This document shows positions 10,936-22,123 of a DNA stretch of 64,000 nucleotides, piece after piece. This DNA is from Cercospora beticola (lineage: Eukaryota > Ascomycota > Dothideomycetes > Mycosphaerellales > Mycosphaerellaceae), in contig NC_088942.1 in NCBI RefSeq assembly GCF_033473495.1, positions 1,550,001-1,614,000 of the forward strand. The letters are read 5' to 3'. The position numbers and the translations under genes are program-made. Position 1 is the first letter of the stretch; each line of letters begins with the position of its first letter. The notes under the pieces are model-generated. The model saw only the letters and a list, made by a program, of their open reading frames with translations. It ran no database searches and had not been told where the DNA came from.

Positions 10936-11820
10936 GATGGTCAAGTAAGTAGCTTAGCGAGATGAGATATAATAGAGCTGGGTGCACACAGCAGCATACT
11001 TGACCTCAAAGGGCGTAATGATCCGAGCTTGCACTTTGCTGACAGATTTTGGAGCGGTAGGCGCGCGCTTACACTTTTAGCACTGGCAGCATAATCGATC
11101 ATAGAGGTCTCCTAGTGTACACCTGTAGGAGGTAGCCGCGGCCGTATTGGACCTGGCGCCAAGTTTTCTTGGCAAAAGTACGAGACGTCATCTTCCCTTT
11201 CCAACATGAAGGTGACCATCGGGCTACCCATTTCATTGCAGGATGGCCTACGCACGCCTCAAATTGTCACTTTGCATCGTTGCATCCGCCCCACGAGTTC
11301 CAGCAGCGGATATCACGCTGCAAATACGATGTCGCCACTTTCCCAGGTCACAATTATAGCTCACGCGGCACAGTCAAGCGCCCGCAGTGGCACAGAGGAT
11401 GTACCTCGCCGCGGCAAAGCATGAGGCTCAGAAATAAAACGCAGGCAAATATGACGGAAGTTATGGCGGTTGCAGAAAAGCCAACAAGGACAGCTTTCCA
11501 TAAATCCGCACTGTGACTGGACTGTGCTGCGTTGGCCCAGTGCAAAATAGGGCTGATTGTACGTAGAGTCGATGATCTCCGAGACTAAAGGCCAATAGAT
11601 CATACATATGTTGGATTTGCTCAAGTGAAAGCCAACACGCGGCTATGCATAAAGGAGTGTTACAGGACCATTTCTGCGTCCGATGCAGCGACGTGAGAAG
11701 CGGCAACCTGACCAAAGAAGGAGCATATAAAGCACTGGGTATATGGTATCATGCTCTACTTCTCACAGTCCTATCAGACCGAATGCTCAAGTATCGCTCC
11801 TGACTCTACGATATTCGACC
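10936..11820. other. Divergent intergenic region
   Basis: 885 bp between two divergent starts. Apart from the TATA box listed separately I see only short chance frames here. Confidence 0.4.
11726..11731 (+). promoter_or_regulatory. TATA box of the metalloprotease-like gene
   Basis: TATAAA, 90 bp upstream of the ATG at 11821, in the correct orientation and at a normal distance for a fungal core promoter. Confidence 0.5.
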
Positions 11821-14037
11821 ATGACCCTCTTGCATATTTTCATTTGCATCTCGTACAACATCCTCGTCATATCAGCAACTCCGATAACGGCTGGCTCCTG
11901 GCAGCTACACCAGCACTCAGAACTTTACGCTGGCTCACGTCGGGCCGAAGGATCCTCGGCATCGTCTGGGAGCCAGCTTCATCCATTAGACTACGCGCCA
12001 GACTTCAGCAAAGACCCCTTCCCGCCGTACCCACCGGTACATCAGCTAGATGGCAGTAATTATACGGCGGATAACTGGCGAAATACCAGGTTATTCGGGT
12101 TCCGAGGCTGTGGGGAAGATGAACAGTTCGCCATCATCGAGGCGTGGGACGACTTCTACACTCTTGCACAACAAAAGGGATTGTACCAGAACACAGACTG
12201 GAACTCACAAGCAGCCCGGGAGATTTGGGGACACTCTAGCGCCACACCCATATCTGACGAGATCAAGAATCAAATCCAGCACATATATCAATCAGCGCAA
12301 CAAATGTACGATGGCTGGTTTTGGCCTCCAGATTACCCTAGACCTGGATTTGGCTGGCAGTACCTATGGATTAGAGTCGCATGCTCCCCAGCAGGGGACG
12401 ACGCAGGGATATGTCGTGACAAGCCGAAACCACCCCAGGATTGTATCGGCGGGGAACCTCCGGCGGAAGACGAAGGGGGTGAAATGGAAGCGTATACTGA
12501 TAACTCAGATTCTGGGGACTGGCCCACAATTATCTTTTGCAATCAATTCTTCACCTACAAATCGCTTGAGGAGGTGAAGACCCAGATAAAGCAAGGGAGC
12601 TTGAATCCCCAAGATCTAGAAGCCTATCAAAACCGGGTCCGAGTTATGTTCCATGAGGTGACTCACATGGACTATTTCATGGGTTCGCCAAAGAAGGTTC
12701 CATTCGTGGATGATCTGAGAATCGACTTGCGGTACAAAGGTTTCAAGAAAGAAGATAAGAACATTCCATGCTACGGGCCACAGTATACCAAGACTTTGGC
12801 CAACTATGATCGTGGCAAGCCTGGCTTCTTTACTCAACGGAACGCAGACTCTTATGCTTGGTTTGCCATGGCCAAGTGGGCCGAGCAAGAATTTGGCAGG
12901 TAAGGTCTCCTCTGCTTGGAATTTGTCCCTGCTGCTGACACCATCCAAAAGCTACCCCACTCAACCTGTCGTGACTGCCGCGCCCTTACGAGCGCCGAAA
13001 CCCAGTAGAGGCAAAAAACTACAGGATGTCTCAGACGCCACCGATGTCACAGCTTCTGTCACCGGTGATCAACCCGAGAAGCCAAAGTTTCCCATTCCGA
13101 GCTGCCCAGGTGTCATCCGACCTGAGACCACGTCCATCGATATAGCAAGGACTGGAAATGCGACATGCAGCAATAAGGACGTCATTAGTGGCATACCGTT
13201 CAATGTGTTTTCGAGCACAGACACCAATGTCTACGGTCAATTCTGCTTCAGGGCGAATCTGAAATCGCCAGTATCCTGGACAGTCGACGCTCATGGGTCT
13301 CAAAAGCTAACGCAACACGCTCTTGAGAAGCGCACTCCACCACCGAACCCTAGAGCATATGAACCGTACAGCTTCGATCTTGAATGGCATCCCGAATCCA
13401 ACGTGGACGGCTGCAGACAAACAATCGCAAGTTGCCTCCACGCCTTCGCAGCGCTGGCAGACTCTCCGTGCGGTCATCAAGGCGGACAGCAGAATGTCAT
13501 GACTTCCAAAGGAGAATTTTTGATACCGCAGTGCGGCAAGTACTCTTATACCATTCGAGGCAAGGATGAGGTCTCAGCGCTTCCACCGAAGCCACCATCC
13601 TCAGCTCCACCAGCAGTCCCTTCTGTAGGTGCGCAGCAATGCCACGCAGCTTTCAGTGGACATGGGAATATTGACGGCGCAAGCCAAGCAGCTTTCGCCG
13701 AGGAGGCTTGTGCCAAAGCTAAGGGACGAACGATCAGATCTGGAGATCCGGAATCAAACATCCATCACAACCCTGTAGAGTTCCCAGAGTACATCTACGA
13801 CGTTTACTGGACCGAGGGTTGCAAAAGCGATGATGGTAACGGCATGGATGCGGGAGGTTCAGGCGATCAAAGCTGTGCATCATTACTGACCAACAATTAC
13901 AAAAACTGTAAGTCTCTCCCCACCTGGACGCTGATGGCGACCGACGGCTAAAATAGATGTGTGCAGGCAACAATGGAGGTGTCGGAGGCAAGATACAGAT
14001 TGGTTGTCTCACTTATGACTTCAACGTCAAAAGATAG
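11821..14037 (+). CDS. Secreted zincin (HExxH, M35-like / lysine-specific metalloendopeptidase-like) with C-terminal Cys-rich region
   Basis: Three exons, 11821-12899, 12952-13907 and 13967-14037, join in frame to 701 residues. Introns are 52 and 59 bp with GTAAGG/GTAAGT donors. The signal peptide is MTLLHIFICISYNILVISA. Residues 278-282 are HEVTH in the context MFHEVTHMDYFMG, a zincin HExxH. It is followed by NADSYAWFAMAKW near 341, the arrangement seen in aspzincin (M35)-like fungal peptidases. A Pro/Lys linker then leads to a ~300-residue C-terminal half with many cysteines that ends in NCNNGGVGGKIQIGCLTYDF, recovered only when the last short exon is included. An upstream in-frame ATG-less extension is ignored because 11821 opens the signal peptide. 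It is probably extracellular. Peptidase activity and the exact clan are inference; the C-terminal half is unassigned. Confidence 0.8.
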
Positions 14038-14204
14038 AATGTCTTCGAATAAGCCACGGATACGGAGAAAGGATTTGTCGCTGTCTCATAGATGTGTTTT
14101 GCAGTTGTCCTGTATGATTTCTTCAATGACGTTGCATCGAGTACAGTTGCAAGTCCCATGCCGTCCAGAACTCCGCCGAACAACAGCCTCTCGTCGCACG
14201 TAGT

Positions 14205-17200
14205 CTAGTCTGCCATTTCCACATCCTCCTCCACCTCCTCCACAGCACCATTAACCTGCATCTCTTCATCTTCGTCATCGCTCTCCCTCTCAGTATTCCT
14301 GACTGGCATGAAAACATCACAACCACCCGTCCCCATACGATTGATATTGCCCACCACAATCTTCGCGCTCGGGCCCTCAAGATCATCTTCATCGCCATTC
14401 ATAACAGCCTCCTTCAAGAAACCCAATGTAGTCTCGAAACTCATCTTCATGAAAGGACTGACATTGGTCCTGTAGCCCATTCGCGAGAAAGCTTGATAGC
14501 CACCACCTCGGGTCATGTAATCTGCGATCAACATCAGATGTCGCGGATCGACACTGATACCGTGACCACCGAAAACGCCCTGCAGTTCCCGGACGATCGC
14601 TGCACGTCCAGCTTCCACTCCGTAGTTCTCAAAGATGTCGAAACAAGAGTTTGTGTAGATGTAATGAGGGTTCAAGATGTGCTGGTAGTCCCACATGGCT
14701 CGGACATTGACACCACTTGTGAGAACCACTGGCGGCTCCGCCTCGCTGCCGGGTTTCTTGTCGGAAGATTCATCCACAGCAGCGTTCTTGATGCCCTTGA
14801 CGCTCTGAATGGGAGCTTCGTGCAAGCCTTGTTCCACAAGCGCAAGCATAAGAATCTTGGCTGTGGATGAGTCGTATTCAAGGGTGAAGGTGCAGAAGGA
14901 GCCGTTCTTGTCATCGAAGTTGAAATGAGTGATGTCTGAGGTCAGCTCGTTGCTCTTGATTCGTGCTTCGCGAGCTGCCGCCGTGACCTTTCGTGACCGT
15001 TTGGCGTTACTCTTCGCGTCATCCTCGGAATCTGGAGATGACGACCTTGAAGACCGGTAGCCTTCATCGTCATCTTGATCCTCGGGCTCTGGAGATGCGT
15101 TGCGATTCCTGATGGCAGCTTCCTCATCATCTTCTTGGTCGTCGTAGCCGCCTTGCTGCTTGTTGCTCTTAGCCTTGTCGCGCGTAGCGTCATCGTCGCC
15201 TTCGCCGTCTGAATCGTCGTCTCCGCCTTGGCGATCGGCCTGTGGCTGCGCGCGTTCCTGTTCGATAGGACCGGCAGATTCTCCTACCTCAGCAGCCATG
15301 GCCTTTTCGACCGCCTTGATGGAACTCAGGTCACCAGCTTTCTTCAGCTCTTTCCTGACCTTGGCTTGCAGCCATTCCAGAAGATGCCGTTCGATAGTGT
15401 GAACGACATCGCCAATCGTGATGGCATATTCCTTTTTGTACTCCTCGCTGGGGAAGAAGTCGAGTCGGATCTCGTACTTCTTGGCTTCACTGTACGCAAC
15501 TCCTGTGCCGATCGCTTCCGACACGGTAACCTTGTCGATAATTTCGGCCAACGTGAGCTTGGAAATACCCTTTGCAAACTTCTTTGCCTCTTCCAGTGAA
15601 GTGCCATTGCCCATTCGCAAAGTCATTTGCGGTGTCGAGATCTTCGTCGCTGCGGTCATGACGATTTCTCGTAGACGCGGAATACCAAGTGTGACGTTCT
15701 TGGCGGAGTGCCCAGCCAAATGGAAAGTGTTCAATGTCATTTGCGTCGATGGCTCACCAACAGACTGCCCCGCAACAACGCCGACAGCTTCTCCAGCTTC
15801 CACGACGGATTTCATGTAGCGAACGTCGAGGATGTGCTGGAAGTTCTTCTTGGAAACGGTGCCCTCGATGTTCTTCTTCTTATCTTTTATGAGGCGCATC
15901 TCATTCTTGTCTACCCACTCCCGTGAGTCGGCGAGAATCTTCTCACTGACACTGCCAATGTGTCTTGCAGGTGGATATAGAGCCAATGCGGGATCGGACG
16001 CTCCAAGATCTCCGGTCTTGCGGAATTTCTTCTCGGCTGCCTTGTTGGCGTCTTTGGCGTCATCGCTGACCAGAGTGCCGAAAGCTTCTCCCATGTTCAT
16101 GGAATGGAAGAGAGACAGGTAGTTCTCGGCCGTGAACTTGAAGTCGTTCATGTATTTCGCCTTACCAATGTCGAGGCCATCCTCTCCGTACAGGAATTGA
16201 ACAACGCTACCATCTTCGGTATTGCGAACAGAGCTATCGTATTCGACGCGTAGTCCCTCCATACCTTTGATCAGACATCGCTGCAAGTATCCGGAACGAG
16301 AGGTCTTGACTGCTGTATCAATCAGACCTTCTCGACCAGCCATAGCGTGGAAGAAGTATTCTTGAGGCCGAATACCAGTCAAGAAGCGATCGACAATGTA
16401 GCCTCCCGCGCGTACACTCGTCTCGAAGGGCTTGAAGCACGGCAGAGTCTTGCCGCTAACCATGACAGGCACACGGCGACCTTCGAGGACTTGCTGACCT
16501 AGGTTGCAGGAAATGAGATTGGCGTTGACCTTGGATCCTTTAGCGCCAGAAGTGGTCATGGTCTGCATTTGATTTTTCGGGAAGGGTTTCGCAAGACCAT
16601 CAGGCATGCATGCTTTGGACACTTCACCACTGAGCTTCGCGGTCTCACCGTTCATGAGCGAATCGAGAGTGTGAAGCTTTGCATCGTCGCGCGTAACATC
16701 TTCAAGTCGTCTGCGCAGCTCCTTATCGTCGCTCTTCGGCTTCTGCGCATCCAACGTGACATATTTGGAAGCCACAGCAAGACCTACAGTCTCAGCGTCA
16801 GCCAGCGCCTTGCGTCGATTGACTTCTCCATTCCTGGTGAAGATGACATCCTCAACACCGCAAGAGAACGCCCGCATGTGCTCTAGCTTCGTCAGTAGCC
16901 GTCCGAGGACACTGAGCAATCGTCCGGCGATCGTGTGGCCATAGGCCTCGTATACAGCATTGACGAAACCACCGGATGATGGACCGATTTGCTTCTTATC
17001 CAGGATACCTTGGATCAGCTCGCCATCTTTGAAGGTCACATCCGCTTCACCTTTACCGCCTGGTCCCCACATACTCTCATTAGTTGTACTCTTGCTGTTA
17101 AGCGTCAAGCCTTGAGCACCGTGGGGCGTGAGGTTCTTCAAAACGGTACTGATGACTTGTTTTCCAGTCCAGAGTGGCTTAGGCTTGATGATCGCCGGAG

Positions 17201-19403
17201 GCAGTGTCTCCATTCTCCCATTGACGCAATGCCCGTTTTCAGGCCGCAGCGCTGCATACAGCAAGTTCATATAGTCGCCTCTTTCGAAGAACATGTCTCG
17301 ACTACAGAGCCAAACAGACATGGAAATGTGATCTTGAATCAAACCTCGTAGTGGGTTGCCGGCAGTCGCTGAGATGTACTGGTGATCCGTGTCTGCTATC
17401 GACAATGCTTCCGCTCGCGCGAGCTCATTTTGTGGGAAGTGCATGTTCATCTCATCTCCGTCAAAATCGGCATTGTAGGTGTTGCAATTGGCATAGTGCA
17501 TTCGCAAAGTCTTTTCTCCGGGCAGGACTCTTGCTCTATGACACATCATGGACGGTTTGTGCAATGTGGGTTGACGATTCATGATGACAATATCGCCGTT
17601 GTTCAAATGCCTATGCACTTTTTTCGGCCGTATTCCCTGGATGTTGACAGAGCTTGATGGGGCCAGCAGAGAGTTTGCCAGTGCTGTTCGTTCTTCGGCG
17701 TTCTTTCGTTCCAGTTTTACGACTGACCCATTCTCGCTCTCGATCGCCACAGCGCCAGGCCAGATGTGAGGTCCATTCCGTACCGCCAGCTGAAGCTCTT
17801 CAATGTTGTATTGTGTCACAGGCTCAGGATATGTGAGTTTCACGGCAAAAACCGGAGGTACGCCAATCTCGTTCGTTTCGATGTTTGGGTCGGGAGAGAT
17901 GACAGTACGCGCAGCGAAGTTGACACGCTTGCCCATCATATACTTTCGGAACATACCCTCCTTCTTTTCAAGCTTCTGCTTGACACCGTCCGGGACTTGT
18001 GTTGCTGCTCGACCTGACACAGGAGCAAGGTTCTTATCGACCAAACTGTTGACGCACTCTTGCAATGCTATCCACCGTGTTTCGAGGTCCAGGTATGTGC
18101 GTTCGCGGTATCTTGGCTCTGCTGGTTTGTGCCCTGTCAGCTCCCTCTGCACTTCTGAGATCTGATCGCACTCGGTCAAAATGTCTCGATAATGTCTGTT
18201 CTCGTTGGCCTCGGCGATGGAGTTGCTGTCAGTCTTCGCCTCTGGTCTGTATTGGTTCGGTGGAACAAGAATGGCCTTCACGAAGAACATATCGGCCGAG
18301 AGAGGGCCATCCTTTCTCCGATCACGTCCATACACCAGGCTCAGCACCTCGCCATCGCAGTCAAAGAGCTGCTGGATGTGCGCGTGCACTCGCTGCGGAT
18401 TCAAATACTCCTGCTCAGCGCCTTTCGATTTCTTGTTGGCGGGAGTTTCCATGGCATCGTCCATCACAACACCACCCACAATCTCTGGCTCGCCTTCCGA
18501 CTCGTCCGTATTCACGTCGTCACCATCCTCTTCAGAGGAGTTGTCCATATCTGCCACGCCTTCATCTTCGTCTCGCTTTCGCTTCCGATTTTGCTCCAGC
18601 CGCAATTTCCGCCGAAGCTCTACCATTGGATCTTTTGCTTTGAGACCAGCCTGCACCATAGCGATCGCATCTTTCTCACTGAGAGGTGCCTTGAATATCT
18701 TGACGGCACGGTCTTTGCGGTACTTGTGCCCAATACCACCACAGCTTCCACACTTTTTGCTCTTGGTGATTTCGTTCATGAACTCTGCAATGATCACTCT
18801 CCGCTCCTGGTTGACCGCCTCGCTCTTCTGCTCGGAAATTCGGCCCTCCTTCCTCGCCTGTTTGAGTGTCCTGTTGGTCCATTGCTCTAGCTGCGCTTGG
18901 ATGGCCTTGGTATCAGAGTCTCCATCCGACGCATCGTCGTCTGAAGCCACATTCGCTTCCAACGGACTCTTAGCAACCTGGTGCTCGATCTCGTCCAGTT
19001 GCTTCAGCTCCCTTAACAAGCCGTGTCTGACCAGACGCAGCTTGCAAATGTATCTGGTGATCTGAATGCGCTTCATGCGCAGTTTCCCGCAGTACGTGCA
19101 TGAGGCTCGCAGCAGCTTCAGAACCTGGTCGATAAAAGTCGGATGGTAGCACGGTACGGGCAATTCGATGTGTCCCGGGTGCCCAGGACACTGCGGACTC
19201 TTCAAACCACACGTCGCGCAAGCATTATCGCCAAAGGGACCCAGCTCTGGGGTATACAGGCCGCCAGGAATGGGATTCAGCAGCGTGTCGAAGGTGGTGG
19301 TCGAGGTAATGCGGCGACACGACAGCGCGCGAATGTCGTCAGCCGACAAGTAGCCAAAAGACACGGCGCGCAGCTGCGACGATACGGGCTGCGAGGGATT
19401 CAT
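14205..19403 (-). CDS. RPA190: DNA-directed RNA polymerase I largest subunit
   Basis: Single exon of 1732 residues from the ATG at 19403. The N-terminal clamp zinc site is C62-x2-C65-x6-C72-x2-H75 (CATCGLKSPQCPGHPGH). The catalytic loop NADFDGDEMNMHFPQ near residue 648 supplies the three metal-A aspartates. The GEPSTQMTLNTFHLAG bridge/trigger region comes later, as does the C-terminal cleft domain ending near VNGAVEEVEEDVEMAD. Acidic insertions near residues 280-310 and 1390-1490 are typical of Pol I rather than Pol II or III largest subunits, and there is no heptad CTD. It forms the Pol I active centre with RPA135 and transcribes rDNA in the nucleolus. Length matches fungal RPA190 (about 1650-1750). 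It diverges from PRP3 across 208 bp. Confidence 0.97.
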   Translation of the reverse strand: MNPSQPVSSQLRAVSFGYLSADDIRALSCRRITSTTTFDTLLNPIPGGLYTPELGPFGDNACATCGLKSPQCPGHPGHIELPVPCYHPTFIDQVLKLLRASCTYCGKLRMKRIQITRYICKLRLVRHGLLRELKQLDEIEHQVAKSPLEANVASDDDASDGDSDTKAIQAQLEQWTNRTLKQARKEGRISEQKSEAVNQERRVIIAEFMNEITKSKKCGSCGGIGHKYRKDRAVKIFKAPLSEKDAIAMVQAGLKAKDPMVELRRKLRLEQNRKRKRDEDEGVADMDNSSEEDGDDVNTDESEGEPEIVGGVVMDDAMETPANKKSKGAEQEYLNPQRVHAHIQQLFDCDGEVLSLVYGRDRRKDGPLSADMFFVKAILVPPNQYRPEAKTDSNSIAEANENRHYRDILTECDQISEVQRELTGHKPAEPRYRERTYLDLETRWIALQECVNSLVDKNLAPVSGRAATQVPDGVKQKLEKKEGMFRKYMMGKRVNFAARTVISPDPNIETNEIGVPPVFAVKLTYPEPVTQYNIEELQLAVRNGPHIWPGAVAIESENGSVVKLERKNAEERTALANSLLAPSSSVNIQGIRPKKVHRHLNNGDIVIMNRQPTLHKPSMMCHRARVLPGEKTLRMHYANCNTYNADFDGDEMNMHFPQNELARAEALSIADTDHQYISATAGNPLRGLIQDHISMSVWLCSRDMFFERGDYMNLLYAALRPENGHCVNGRMETLPPAIIKPKPLWTGKQVISTVLKNLTPHGAQGLTLNSKSTTNESMWGPGGKGEADVTFKDGELIQGILDKKQIGPSSGGFVNAVYEAYGHTIAGRLLSVLGRLLTKLEHMRAFSCGVEDVIFTRNGEVNRRKALADAETVGLAVASKYVTLDAQKPKSDDKELRRRLEDVTRDDAKLHTLDSLMNGETAKLSGEVSKACMPDGLAKPFPKNQMQTMTTSGAKGSKVNANLISCNLGQQVLEGRRVPVMVSGKTLPCFKPFETSVRAGGYIVDRFLTGIRPQEYFFHAMAGREGLIDTAVKTSRSGYLQRCLIKGMEGLRVEYDSSVRNTEDGSVVQFLYGEDGLDIGKAKYMNDFKFTAENYLSLFHSMNMGEAFGTLVSDDAKDANKAAEKKFRKTGDLGASDPALALYPPARHIGSVSEKILADSREWVDKNEMRLIKDKKKNIEGTVSKKNFQHILDVRYMKSVVEAGEAVGVVAGQSVGEPSTQMTLNTFHLAGHSAKNVTLGIPRLREIVMTAATKISTPQMTLRMGNGTSLEEAKKFAKGISKLTLAEIIDKVTVSEAIGTGVAYSEAKKYEIRLDFFPSEEYKKEYAITIGDVVHTIERHLLEWLQAKVRKELKKAGDLSSIKAVEKAMAAEVGESAGPIEQERAQPQADRQGGDDDSDGEGDDDATRDKAKSNKQQGGYDDQEDDEEAAIRNRNASPEPEDQDDDEGYRSSRSSSPDSEDDAKSNAKRSRKVTAAAREARIKSNELTSDITHFNFDDKNGSFCTFTLEYDSSTAKILMLALVEQGLHEAPIQSVKGIKNAAVDESSDKKPGSEAEPPVVLTSGVNVRAMWDYQHILNPHYIYTNSCFDIFENYGVEAGRAAIVRELQGVFGGHGISVDPRHLMLIADYMTRGGGYQAFSRMGYRTNVSPFMKMSFETTLGFLKEAVMNGDEDDLEGPSAKIVVGNINRMGTGGCDVFMPVRNTERESDDEDEEMQVNGAVEEVEEDVEMAD

Positions 19404-19611
19404 CGCGCCTGTCCGACGCTCTCATCTAGACGTCGGTGGATCAGTGGATTGCAATAGCTTCCTCGAACTTTTTTCCTAGAGCTGCATCACCGGCGTCGGA
19501 TCAATGTTTCACCGAAGTCTGCATGCCCTCCTCCACACGACCATCGCGACTTCTCCTCCGCGCTCCACAACTTTCACAGACGACTCACTCGGTCCTTCCA
19601 CCACTCGTATC
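19404..19611. promoter_or_regulatory. Divergent RPA190/PRP3 promoter
   Basis: 208 bp separate the two start codons. The PRP3 frame is open through part of it (an earlier ATG at 19504 is in frame), so some may be PRP3 5' coding or leader sequence. No TATA box is seen, which is common for housekeeping genes. Confidence 0.4.
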
Positions 19612-21498
19612 ATGACGGGCAAGCGACCACACGAGACCAACGGCGAGGGCAGCGATGTCAAGCGACAACGTGCGGGCGATGGATCGCCTCTGCCCGTCCG
19701 GCAATTGGACGGCGAGAGCGACCTGGAGCGCAGGAAGAGAGAAACCGCGGAGAAGATCGCTGCGATGAAAGCAAGAATTGCTGCCAACAAGCCAAATGGA
19801 GGCGCGAGTGCACCTCCAGCACCGGCACCAGCGGCGGCACCTCCTGCTTCAGCGGACGATCAGGCAGCGAAAAAGGCAGAGGTCGCTGCAAAAATTGCTG
19901 CCATGAAAGCGAAGATGGCAGCAAAGAAACCTACACCTGTGAATGGTGCTGCTGCTCCACCTCCGCCAGCACAGAAGGAGCCCAAAGAATCTGCACCCTG
20001 GATGCAAGAAGCAAGGCGCCGCGCAGAGGGAATTGCTGCATCCAGGCGAGCCGCTCCTGTCATACCCACCCCTCCACCCAGGAACGAAGGACGAGGTGCA
20101 ACAGGTGGTCTGGGAGTAGGAATACACCCCTCGTTACTAGGAGATACTGGTGGTGATAGAGGCAAGCCCGGACAGCAGGGACCCAAATTCAGCACTACCA
20201 AGGGCAATCGTCAACCAGAAAAGCCTAAAATCAACCCATATCTCGATGCGCAGCCCGATGAAGAAGAGGGCGTGGAGGACTCGACTTTTGCGCCAACCGC
20301 ACGCAAATACGCCGAGCGTAAGAGCAGACAGATTCAGTTCAGCGAGAAGGGCAAGTATATGGCCCAGGCGAATGCGTTCCGTCAGCAAGCCAAGCTGGAG
20401 GAGATGAAGCGGAGAATTGCTGCAGAGACGCGGAAGACGCAAATAGAGGAGGCATCCGATAAAGCATACCTCGTGCCTGAGCCGCCCGAAGTGGAGTGGT
20501 GGGATGAAGGTCTTCTGCCTGAAGGCCAAAACAGCTATGAAAACTGGGAGCAAGAAGGACGGAACAAAATCGAAGTTGAGGACAGTATTATCACAGCTCT
20601 GATCCAGCGACCGGTCTTACTCGCCGCGCCACAGGACAAGTTCGCGCCCGCGCCCAAACCCCTCATGCTTACCACGAAAGAGCAGAAGAAATTGCGGAGG
20701 CAGCGAAGAATGGCGGACATGAAGGAAGAACAGGCTAAGATTCGTCTCGGTTTGGTTGAGCCACCTCCACCAAAAGTCAAAAAGTCAAACATGATGCGCG
20801 TTCTGGGAGAACAGGCTGTGAAGGATCCTACTGCAGTCGAAGCTCGTGTGAACCGTGAAATTGCTCAAAGAGCTCACGACCACGAGGTTGCAAACGAAGA
20901 GCGCAAGCTGACCCCGCAACAACGTGCGGAGAAGTTGAAGCAACAGCAAGCTGGAGATGAAGCAAAGGGCATCAAGATTGCTGTCTTTCGCGTGGATGAC
21001 CTCAGCTCCGGGAAACATCGATATCAGCTTGACATCAACGCAAAACAAAATGGCATTACTGGCATGGTCATTCTGAATCCCACGCTTAACCTGGTCATTG
21101 TGGAAGGTGGCGTGCACAGCATAAAGAACTACAAGAAGCTCGTCTTGAACCGCATTAAATGGACCGAGAACACCGCACCTCCCCCGGATAGTGCGCCAAC
21201 CACGTTCACTGGAGCCACTGATGGCTCTGTCGCAAATGTGACAGACGGCACACGGGGCAAAGGCAGCAAAGCTGCTGATTGGTGTAACCCGCTGGACGAA
21301 GACGGCAACCTTAAGGATCTTAGCTCAAACGTATGCGAGCTCATCTGGGAGGGAGAAGAAGCGACTAGAAGCTTCAAGCGCTGGGGCAGTAGAGCTTGCG
21401 AGACTGACGGCGAGGCCAAAGATGTCTTGACGAAGACCAAAATGGAGAACATGTGGACACTGGCAAGGAGCAAACAAGGTCAAAAGCCGGCCTGGTAA
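19612..21498 (+). CDS. PRP3: U4/U6 small nuclear ribonucleoprotein PRP3
   Basis: Single exon. I chose the ATG at 19612 (MTGKRPHETNGEG; 628 residues) because the stretch from the in-frame ATG at 19504 reads like leader sequence; with that start the product would have 664 residues. The N-terminal third holds two Ala/Lys repeats built on KIAAMKAKMAAKKP. The PRP3 domain begins around INPYLDAQPDEEEGVEDSTF and continues through RKSRQIQFSEKGKYMAQAN and GLLPEGQNSYENW. The C-terminal DUF1115-type fold contains GITGMVILNPTLNLVIVEGG and LVLNRIKWTEN. The protein binds U4/U6 snRNA and holds the tri-snRNP together in the nucleus. Domain order and length match fungal orthologues. Confidence 0.93.
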   Translation: MTGKRPHETNGEGSDVKRQRAGDGSPLPVRQLDGESDLERRKRETAEKIAAMKARIAANKPNGGASAPPAPAPAAAPPASADDQAAKKAEVAAKIAAMKAKMAAKKPTPVNGAAAPPPPAQKEPKESAPWMQEARRRAEGIAASRRAAPVIPTPPPRNEGRGATGGLGVGIHPSLLGDTGGDRGKPGQQGPKFSTTKGNRQPEKPKINPYLDAQPDEEEGVEDSTFAPTARKYAERKSRQIQFSEKGKYMAQANAFRQQAKLEEMKRRIAAETRKTQIEEASDKAYLVPEPPEVEWWDEGLLPEGQNSYENWEQEGRNKIEVEDSIITALIQRPVLLAAPQDKFAPAPKPLMLTTKEQKKLRRQRRMADMKEEQAKIRLGLVEPPPPKVKKSNMMRVLGEQAVKDPTAVEARVNREIAQRAHDHEVANEERKLTPQQRAEKLKQQQAGDEAKGIKIAVFRVDDLSSGKHRYQLDINAKQNGITGMVILNPTLNLVIVEGGVHSIKNYKKLVLNRIKWTENTAPPPDSAPTTFTGATDGSVANVTDGTRGKGSKAADWCNPLDEDGNLKDLSSNVCELIWEGEEATRSFKRWGSRACETDGEAKDVLTKTKMENMWTLARSKQGQKPAW

Positions 21499-22123
21499 GC
21501 AGTATGCAGAGACGAGCCCATGAGGTGCGTAGTGCACGTCCTCAAAGACGAAGCACCAAATGAACTGATGCGGCACAAATGCACATGCGCTGGGATGAGA
21601 TGATGTGCAGTTCGAAGTTAAGTCTCACCATACATACCCTGATCGTTCGACCTCTGCTAAACCGCATCGCCATATGTACAGATCGTGCAAACTAGGTCCG
21701 ACGTCTGTTCATAGCGTTAGTGAACCTTGTAGTGCTATGGAAGCAGACATCTCACCTTTCACGTTGTTGTCCTTCTAGTTCTAGTCCTTCATCTTACGCT
21801 TGTGACATATCATGGCACCACCGTCGCCGCCCAAAGAGTCTAACATGTCAACTCATCCACTTGGAAGCTGAGTGTCAACCACAGCCAGAAGTTTGCAACA
21901 TTCCGAACATGGCGAGCATGGGTATCGCTAGTCACGAGCTACTTTCCCAAGCTGGAAGCTCCGCGATGACGGCAGTTCAGAAAAGGTGGAGCAACGCCAA
22001 AACTTGCATTAGGTGCATATATATACCCCCGGCATTCACACAACAAAATCCAGAACAGCCCTGTCCTCGTCCCTCAAAAACTTCAACAGTGGACTTCAGG
22101 AGACAACAAGACCCAAGGCAACA
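21499..22123. other. Intergenic region with deacetylase promoter
   Basis: 625 bp holding the PRP3 3' flank and the deacetylase 5' flank. A TATATATA run at 22018-22025 lies about 100 bp before the deacetylase ATG. I see no other feature. Confidence 0.4.
22018..22025 (+). promoter_or_regulatory. TATA box of the polysaccharide deacetylase gene
   Basis: TATATATA followed by a C-run, 99 bp before the ATG at 22124. Confidence 0.45.
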
